From Saccharothrix tamanrassetensis (lineage in GTDB: Bacteria > Actinomycetota > Actinomycetes > Mycobacteriales > Pseudonocardiaceae), in NCBI RefSeq assembly GCF_014203665.1, contig NZ_JACHJN010000008.1, positions 248,001 to 312,000 on the forward strand: 64,000 nt of DNA. The letters run 5' to 3'. Positions 58,102 through 64,000 of this stretch are shown in pieces. The number at the start of each line of letters is the position of its first letter. Position 1 is the stretch's first letter. The position numbers and the translations under genes were made by a program. The notes below the pieces were generated by a model. The model did not search any database. It had not been told where the DNA came from and worked only from the letters and a program-made list of their open reading frames with translations.

Positions 58102-61100
58102 ATGCGGTTTCGGGTGCTCGGTCCGGTCCAGATCCGGGATGGCGAGGAGTGGGCGACCGTTCGCGCCCGTCAGCAACGATGTCTGCTGGCGCTCCTGCTG
58201 ATCGAAGAGGGACGAACGGTCACCGCCGATCGGCTCGCCGACGAGTTGTGGTCCGGGCGCCCGCCGAAGTCCGCGCTGAACACCATTCACGTGTACGTGA
58301 CCCGACTGCGGCGGTTGATCGGCGAGGACGCACACGACGTGCTGGTCACCACCACCGGTGGATACCGACTCGCGGTCGACTACACCGATGTCGACGCCAG
58401 GGTGTTCCTCGATCTCGTCCAGGCAGGGCAGCGCGAACTGGCCGAAGGGAAACCCGAGGCCGCCGCGCAGACGCTCGGCGCCGCCCTGGCGCTGTGGCAC
58501 GGGCCGGCGTTCGGCGACGTGGAGGGGGACGCTCCGGCGGCGGAGGCCGCGAGGCTCGACCACGTCAGGCTGACCGCCCTGGAAGCCCGACTGGACGCGG
58601 ACCTGCGGCTGGGCAGGCACGCGCAGGTCGTGGACGAGTTGCAGGGGTGGGTCGCCCTGCACCCGCTGCGCGAGCAGTTGCTGGGTCACCTCGTGCTGGC
58701 GTTGTACCGGTGCGGTCGCCGGGCGGAGGCCCTTGATGCCTACCGGCGTGGACGTGCCCACTTGATCGCCGAGCTGGGGCTGGAGCCCGGCCCGGCGCTG
58801 CGGGACCTGGAACACGCGGTGCTGTCCGACGATCCGGTCCTGGCGCTCGCACGCGACACGGCCCGGTTGCCGCTCGTCGAGCCGGCCCAACTACCCGCCG
58901 ACGCCGCGGGCTTCACCGGGCGCGACGTCGAGCTGCGGGAACTCGACCGCCTGCTCACCGACGTCGGGAACCCGCCCACCGCGCTGCCGGTCTCGGTCAT
59001 CACCGGGACGGCCGGCGTCGGCAAGACAGCGCTGGCGCTGCACTGGGCGCACCGGGTGCGCGGCAAGTTCGGCGGTGGCCAGCTCTTCGCCGACCTGCGT
59101 GGACATGCCGCCGGCCCGCCGGCCGAGCCGATCGCGGTGTTGACGCGCTTCCTCCGCGCACTCGGTGTGCGCGCCGAGGAGATTCCCGCCGACGTGGACG
59201 AGGCCGCCGCCCTCTACCGCAGCGTCCTGGCCGACCGGATGATGCTCGTGGTGCTGGACGACGCACGGGACCAGGCTCAGGTCCGTCCGCTGCTGCCGGG
59301 CTCCGACAACTGCGTCGTGCTGGTCACCAGCCGCACCCCGCTGTCCGGGTTGGTCGCCGGTGTCGGCGCTCGGAGCCTGCCGCTGGACGTGCTCACCGGA
59401 CCCGAGGCCGAAGCCCTGCTGCGCACCGTGCTCGGCCCCGACCGCACGGGGCCGGTCCCGGACCTGGCCCGCCTGTGCGCACGATTACCGCTGGCGCTGC
59501 GGATCGCAGCCGCGTACCTCAGCGCCCGTCCCGCCCTTTCGATCAGCCGTTACGTCGGACAACTGCGCGGTGACCGCTTGGCCGCCCTCCGAGCGCCCGA
59601 CGAGGTGCAGTCGGCGGTGCGTGCCGCGTTCGACCGGTCGTACCGGCGGCTCGGCGACGATGCGCGCCGGCTGTTCCGCCTTCTCGGCGCGGTTCCGGCC
59701 GTGGACTTCACCGTCCAGGCGGCGGCAGCGCTCATCGGTGTCACCGACGTGGACGCCGACTGCCTCGTCGCCGAACTCGCCACGGCCCACCTGCTCGACG
59801 AGCACCGCCCCGGCCGGTACCGCAGTCACGACCTGCTGCGTGCGTACGCGCGTGAACTCGCCGACGGCGAGGACGACACCGATGCCGCGACGGACCGGCT
59901 CAACGCCTGGTACCTGCTCACCGTCGACCAGGCCGCGACCGCGTTGTACCCGCAGATGCTGCGCCTGACCCTGCCTCCGGCGAACACCAAGGCCGTCCGA
60001 TCGACGTTCGAGGGCCACGCGGATGCCTCCGCCTGGCTGGACGAGGAGCGGTCGAACCTGCTCGCCGCGGTGACTCACGCCGCCCGGTATCGTCCTGTCG
60101 CCACGGTCGGGCTGATCGCCGACGCGCTGCGCGGCTACTTCTGGCTCCGCATGAACACCATGGACTGGCTTGCGACGGCGGAAGCCGCGTCGGACATCGC
60201 CGAGGCGCTCGACGACACGCGGGGATCGGTCGTGGCGTCGCTGAGCCTGGCCGACGTCCACTTTCGGCAGGGGCACAACGAGCGGGCGGAGCGGCATTCG
60301 ACCGACGCGCTGACGTCGGCCGCGCGCAGCGCCTGGATCGAAGGGCAAGCCGCCGCACACGGGAACCTGGGCAACCTCGCACTGGAGTCGGGATGCCTCC
60401 CCGAGGCCCTGGAGCACCACAGCGCCGCGCTCGCACTCAACCGACGCACCGGGCGACTCACCAGCCAGGCCAACAACCTGGGCAACCTCGGACTGGTGCA
60501 CTGGCACCGAGGGGACCTCCGACAGGCGCAGGGCCTCTTCACCGATGCCCTGGAGATCAGCAAGCGAGTCGGGTCCGCGCACGGACGGGCGGTAGGGCTG
60601 ACCAACCTCGCCTGCGTCCAGCACGACCTGGGCGACCTGGACCGGTCGATCCGACACCTCGTCACCGCGCTCGGCCTGCACCAGGAGACCGGCGACCGGA
60701 GCTCGGAGGCCGAGGCACGGGCGGAACTCGCCACCGTGTACACCGACACCGGTTTCTACGACGAAGCGTTCGAACAAGCCCACCTCGCCCGAGCGCTCGC
60801 ACGCGACGCCCGAGACCGCCGCCGGGAGGTCGACTCCCTCATCGCGTTCGGTGCCACGCACGACCTCCTCCGACACTGCACCGAAGCCACCGCCTACTAC
60901 CTGGATGCCGTGGATCTCGCCCGCGACATCGCCTACCGCTTCGGTGAGGCCAAGGCTCTGATCGGCCTCGCCGCCACGCGGCGTGACGCCGATGACGCCC
61001 ACACCGCGCTCGTTCTCACCCGGCGGCACACCTATCGCCTGTTGGAGGGACACGCGCTGCTGGCGCTGGCGACCATCGACACGGACTCGACCCGGGCTGC

Positions 61101-61218
61101 CGAGCACACGTCTCGCGCGAACACCCGCTTCGCCGAAATCGGCCATCGGGTCGGCGCGGCACGTGCCCGCCTCATGCTCGCCGGTCTGCGCGGTGGCGAC
61201 CGGCACCACCGACCTTGA
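58102..61218 (+). CDS. AfsR/DnrI-type SARP regulator with NB-ARC and TPR
   Basis: A 1038-residue regulator. The SARP DNA-binding domain (MRFRVLGPVQIRDGEEWATV...LNTIHVYVTRLRRLIGE) is followed by the BTAD domain (to ELGLEPGPALRDLEHAVL, about residue 235). The NB-ARC ATPase has Walker A GTAGVGKT, LVVLDDARDQAQ and LLPGSDNCVVLVTSR. TPR units with NLGNL/ANNLGNLGLVHWHRGDL repeats follow. AGGAG precedes the ATG. It is the complete counterpart of the decayed gene at 27002-28835. No biosynthetic target lies next to it. Confidence 0.93.
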   Translation: MRFRVLGPVQIRDGEEWATVRARQQRCLLALLLIEEGRTVTADRLADELWSGRPPKSALNTIHVYVTRLRRLIGEDAHDVLVTTTGGYRLAVDYTDVDARVFLDLVQAGQRELAEGKPEAAAQTLGAALALWHGPAFGDVEGDAPAAEAARLDHVRLTALEARLDADLRLGRHAQVVDELQGWVALHPLREQLLGHLVLALYRCGRRAEALDAYRRGRAHLIAELGLEPGPALRDLEHAVLSDDPVLALARDTARLPLVEPAQLPADAAGFTGRDVELRELDRLLTDVGNPPTALPVSVITGTAGVGKTALALHWAHRVRGKFGGGQLFADLRGHAAGPPAEPIAVLTRFLRALGVRAEEIPADVDEAAALYRSVLADRMMLVVLDDARDQAQVRPLLPGSDNCVVLVTSRTPLSGLVAGVGARSLPLDVLTGPEAEALLRTVLGPDRTGPVPDLARLCARLPLALRIAAAYLSARPALSISRYVGQLRGDRLAALRAPDEVQSAVRAAFDRSYRRLGDDARRLFRLLGAVPAVDFTVQAAAALIGVTDVDADCLVAELATAHLLDEHRPGRYRSHDLLRAYARELADGEDDTDAATDRLNAWYLLTVDQAATALYPQMLRLTLPPANTKAVRSTFEGHADASAWLDEERSNLLAAVTHAARYRPVATVGLIADALRGYFWLRMNTMDWLATAEAASDIAEALDDTRGSVVASLSLADVHFRQGHNERAERHSTDALTSAARSAWIEGQAAAHGNLGNLALESGCLPEALEHHSAALALNRRTGRLTSQANNLGNLGLVHWHRGDLRQAQGLFTDALEISKRVGSAHGRAVGLTNLACVQHDLGDLDRSIRHLVTALGLHQETGDRSSEAEARAELATVYTDTGFYDEAFEQAHLARALARDARDRRREVDSLIAFGATHDLLRHCTEATAYYLDAVDLARDIAYRFGEAKALIGLAATRRDADDAHTALVLTRRHTYRLLEGHALLALATIDTDSTRAAEHTSRANTRFAEIGHRVGAARARLMLAGLRGGDRHHRP

Positions 61219-61256
61219 ACGCTGGAACGGATGTGCGGGTGCTGTGCCGCTGTCCA

Positions 61257-62915
61257 TCACGCCTGCGGGTCGTCACGGCTGAGGAGGTCGTGTTCGCGCA
61301 CGTCGGGCAGGGACAGGGTCTTGTAGCCGACGTCGTCGAACAGGACGGTGATCCGGTCCTCTTCGACGGACATGACGACACCAGGACCCCACTGCGGGTG
61401 CTGCACGGGGCTGTCGACGGGGAACTCGTCGGTGCCCGCGGGGCGGTGTCGGGCGGTGCCGGTGTCGCAGTTGTCGCAGTTGCCGCACGGGTCGGGTAGT
61501 TGCTCGCCGAAGTAGCCCAGCAGGTGCTGCCGCCTGCACCCGGTGGTCTCGGCGTAGCCCCGCATCATCCGGATGCGGGAGCGGATCAACCTCTGCTGCG
61601 CCTGCGCGGCCTCCACCGCCTGCTCGACCGCCTCGTCGGGTGCCAGGTCCGGATCGGTGACGAGGCGGCCCGAGCCGGTGGGGGTGACGGCGCCGACCTG
61701 TTCGAGCAGGTTGACGGCACGGGTGCGTCGGGCGCGGGAGGCGTCGACCTCGTTTTCGAGGTCGGCCGGGCGGACGGGCCCTTCCTGGCGGTGCAGGGCG
61801 CGGACCACCTCTTCGAGGGTGTCCTCGGGGGGCTTGCTCGCGGTGAGGAACTTCTGCAGGTTCAGGTCTTCCGGTCGGTAGAACAGCGTGATCCCGGCCG
61901 GGTCGCCGTCGCGGCCTGCCCGGCCTACCTGCTGGTAGTAGGAGTCCGGCGAGTCGGTGACCGACGCGTGGACGACGAAGCGCACGTCCGGCTTGTCGAT
62001 GCCCATGCCGAACGCCGAGGTGGCCACCACCACGTCGACCTCGCCGGCGAGGAAGTCCTGGTGCACGCGCTCGCGGTCGGCGGTCTTCATCCCGGCGTGG
62101 TAGGCCGCCGCCCGCACCCCGGCCGCGGTCAGCTCCCCGGCGTAGAACTCGGTGTCCTTGCGGCTGGCCGCGTAGACCAGCCCGCAGCGGCTCGCGGGGT
62201 CGGCGGTCAGGGTGCGGACGTGCGTGATGACGGCGTCGCGCTTGCCGGCATCGTCGGTGAACCGCTCCACGGCCAGGTGCAGGTTCGGCCGGTCGAAGCT
62301 GGCGACCACCTCGCGGTGGTCACGCAGACCCAGGCGCTCCACGATGTCCCGCCGCACCGGAGGCGCCGCCGTGGCCGTCAACGCGACCACCCGCGGATGC
62401 CCGAGCCGGTCGATCACCCGGCCCAGCCGCAGGTAGTCCGGCCGGAAGTCGTGGCCCCACGCCGAGACGCAGTGCGCCTCGTCCACCACGAACAGCGACA
62501 CCCCCAGCTCGGCCAGCGCGTCCACCCGCCCGTCGTCGGCCAGCTGCTCCGGGGACAGGAAGACGTACTCGGCGGTGCCCTCGCGCAGCGCGTCCCAGGC
62601 GTCCCGGCGCTCACCGTCGCGCTGGGTCGAGTTCACCACCACCGCGTCCGGGGCGCGGCTGCCCTCGATGCCTTCCACCTGGTCGTTCTGCAACGCGATC
62701 AGCGGGGACACCACCACGGTCGGGCCGTCCAGCACCAGCGCGGGCACCTGGTAGATCGCGGACTTGCCCGCCCCGGTCGGCAGCACGGCCAGCACGTCGT
62801 GGTCGGCCACCACCTGCTCCATCGCCTCCAGCTGCTCGTCCCGCAGGCGGTCCAGCCCGAACTTCTCCGCAGCAAGACGCCGCAACTCGCTGCGGTGCTC
62901 CGACGAGGTCGTCAT
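61257..62915 (-). CDS. recQ: RecQ-type ATP-dependent DNA helicase
   Basis: A 552-residue 3'-5' helicase. Walker A is LPTGAGKS and the DEAH box VVDEAHCVSAWGHDFRPDYLRLG. The helicase C motif is SYYQQVGRAGRDGDP, and the zinc-binding domain C-RRQHLLGYFGEQLPDPCGNCDNC is complete. It lacks an HRDC domain and ends in an SH3-like VQHPQWGPGVVMSVEEDRITVLFDDVGYKTL segment seen in other actinobacterial RecQ proteins. The ATG at 62913-62915 (MTTSSEHRSELRRL) is preferred; an upstream GTG at 62969 would add 18 residues. It is convergent with the AfsR-like gene. Confidence 0.92.
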   Translation of the reverse strand: MTTSSEHRSELRRLAAEKFGLDRLRDEQLEAMEQVVADHDVLAVLPTGAGKSAIYQVPALVLDGPTVVVSPLIALQNDQVEGIEGSRAPDAVVVNSTQRDGERRDAWDALREGTAEYVFLSPEQLADDGRVDALAELGVSLFVVDEAHCVSAWGHDFRPDYLRLGRVIDRLGHPRVVALTATAAPPVRRDIVERLGLRDHREVVASFDRPNLHLAVERFTDDAGKRDAVITHVRTLTADPASRCGLVYAASRKDTEFYAGELTAAGVRAAAYHAGMKTADRERVHQDFLAGEVDVVVATSAFGMGIDKPDVRFVVHASVTDSPDSYYQQVGRAGRDGDPAGITLFYRPEDLNLQKFLTASKPPEDTLEEVVRALHRQEGPVRPADLENEVDASRARRTRAVNLLEQVGAVTPTGSGRLVTDPDLAPDEAVEQAVEAAQAQQRLIRSRIRMMRGYAETTGCRRQHLLGYFGEQLPDPCGNCDNCDTGTARHRPAGTDEFPVDSPVQHPQWGPGVVMSVEEDRITVLFDDVGYKTLSLPDVREHDLLSRDDPQA

Positions 62916-63272
62916 CGGCTGGGCATACCACCGTTCGTCCACCGGAAACGGATACCGGCGGACGTGCACCCTCGCCGGCGACGATCCGGCGACGGTCCGG
63001 CGCTGGGGACTGCCCGGCTACCCGGGCCGGGTATCGCAGCAGGTGCAGCTGTTCACCGTGTTCACCTGGTCCGGGCTCGCGCTGATCTCGTTGATCGGGG
63101 TGCTCTGGCCGGCCGCCCCGGTGCGTTCGTCGCGCAGAGCGGTCGCGTCGGTGGCCGTCCGGGGCTGTCCGATGCGCACCGACGCGCGCTGGTGGCCCGC
63201 CGGCCGACCGCCTCGGCGACGCCACCTCCGGTCGACATGTTCGAACAGGGCAATCCTGGTTACTCCGTTCGC
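62916..63272. other. Divergent intergenic region between recQ and the decarboxylase-family gene
   Basis: 357 bp with no supported gene; it should contain both promoters. No outstanding repeat or palindrome was seen. Confidence 0.4.
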
Positions 63273-64000
63273 ATGGACCACAGCAGAGCACCCGTGTTGG
63301 AAGCGTTGCAGGCGTTCCGCGAACAGGGGTTCACCCCGTTCAACCCGCCTGGCCACCGTCAGGGGCGCGGGGTGGACCCCCGTGTGCTGGAGGTCGTCGG
63401 CGAGGCGGTGTTCGCCTCGGACGTGATCTCCGTCAACGGCCTGGACGACCGGCTGAACCGGCAGGGCGTGATCGAGCAGGCGCAGCAGCTGATGGCCGAC
63501 GCCGTGGACGCCGAGCAGGCGTTCTTCTCCACCTGCGGCAGCTCGCTGTCGGTGAAGAGCGCGATGCTGTCGGTCGCCGGTCCGCACGAGAAGCTGATCG
63601 TGCCGCGTCACGCCCACAAGTCCGTCGTCTCCGCGCTGATCCTCAGCGGTGTGCGACCGGTGTGGCTCTCCCCGCACTGGGACGCCGAGCGGCACCTGTC
63701 CCACCCACCCGGCCCCGACCAGGTGCGCGAGCTGTTCCAGGCCGAACCCGAGGCCAAGGGGATGCTGCTGGTGACCCCGGACGACTACGGCACGTGCGGC
63801 GACATCCGGGCCGTCGCCGACGTCTGCCACGAGTTCGGCAAGCCGCTGATCGTGGACGAGGCGTGGGGCGCGCACCTGCCGTTCCACCCGGACCTGCCGC
63901 AGTGGGGCATGGACGCGGGCGCGGACGTCGTCGTCACCAGCGTCCACAAGTCCGGCGCGGCCGTGGAGCAGAGTTCGGTGTTCCACGTCCAGGGAGACCT
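63273..64000 (+). CDS. Orn/Lys/Arg decarboxylase-family PLP enzyme, partial (3' end beyond right edge)
   Basis: The first 242 residues of a fold-type I PLP enzyme, starting MDHSRAPVLEALQAFREQG. It has the family's NPPGHRQGRGVDPRVLEVVGEAVFASDV block, FFSTCGSSLSVKSAM (PLP phosphate site), LIVDEAWGAHLPFH (the Asp contacting the pyridine nitrogen) and SVHKSGAAVEQ with the Schiff-base lysine. It would decarboxylate a basic amino acid to a polyamine or act on a related substrate. An in-frame ATG at 63237 would add 12 residues, but the later start matches the family. Confidence 0.88.
   Translation, partial: MDHSRAPVLEALQAFREQGFTPFNPPGHRQGRGVDPRVLEVVGEAVFASDVISVNGLDDRLNRQGVIEQAQQLMADAVDAEQAFFSTCGSSLSVKSAMLSVAGPHEKLIVPRHAHKSVVSALILSGVRPVWLSPHWDAERHLSHPPGPDQVRELFQAEPEAKGMLLVTPDDYGTCGDIRAVADVCHEFGKPLIVDEAWGAHLPFHPDLPQWGMDAGADVVVTSVHKSGAAVEQSSVFHVQGD

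Overview
The window is high-GC actinobacterial DNA: GTG starts are frequent, coupled GTGA overlaps occur, and there are several AfsR/SARP regulators, a melC-type tyrosinase operon, a DUF2243 protein and a MelC1 relative. The gene content suggests a Saccharothrix/Actinosynnema-like member of the Pseudonocardiaceae. No rRNA, tRNA, CRISPR array or complete insertion sequence was seen.

Bases 1 to about 25,400 are the right-hand part of a biosynthetic gene cluster for a heavily glycosylated natural product. Five tandem paralogous glycosyltransferases (the first cut by the left edge) are followed on the minus strand by a sugar 4-ketoreductase, an aldo-keto reductase, a YdbS/YdbT membrane pair and a stand-alone acyl carrier protein. 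On the plus strand are two paralogous GNAT-like proteins flanking a cysteate synthase-like enzyme. An aspartate 1-decarboxylase-type (PanD) protein follows on the minus strand. Then come a deoxy-amino-sugar set (3-aminotransferase, 2,3-dehydratase, 5- or 3,5-epimerase, 3-ketoreductase, C-methyltransferase), a flavin reductase and an APS kinase, ending at a strong bidirectional terminator. A secreted penicillin-acylase-type amidase and a DUF418 protein lie at the edge.

The most distinctive reading is sulfonate chemistry. Cysteate synthase makes L-cysteate, a PanD-like decarboxylase could turn it into taurine, and APS kinase belongs to sulfur activation. With branched amino-sugar genes and many glycosyltransferases, this fits a saccharomicin-type oligosaccharide antibiotic, whose aglycone is a dihydroxycinnamoyl-taurine. 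The ACP and GNAT pair are candidates for forming the N-acyl-taurine amide, and the flavin reductase for serving the aromatic hydroxylase; the hydroxylase and tyrosine ammonia-lyase are not in this window. A 16-bp palindrome, GTCCCGCYGGCGGGAC, recurs in the intergenic regions of this cluster and looks like a cluster-wide operator. No regulator gene lies inside the cluster part of the window.

Bases 25,400 to 64,000 hold unrelated accessory and housekeeping genes. They include a decayed AfsR-type regulator (27,002-28,835), a tyrosinase operon plus a second unusual MelC1-like protein, and secreted small proteins including a snapalysin-like protease. They also include an Fe-S-type regulator with a DoxX-like protein and GTP cyclohydrolase I, an AfsR-type regulator convergent with a P450, an AraC regulator, and a run of small enzymes (epoxide hydrolase, DinB, cupin-XRE, O-methyltransferase, metallo-beta-lactamase). 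The right end has a putative stress-response locus, an aminoglycoside phosphotransferase-like kinase, a CPBP protease, a second intact AfsR-like regulator, RecQ and a truncated Orn/Lys/Arg decarboxylase-family gene.
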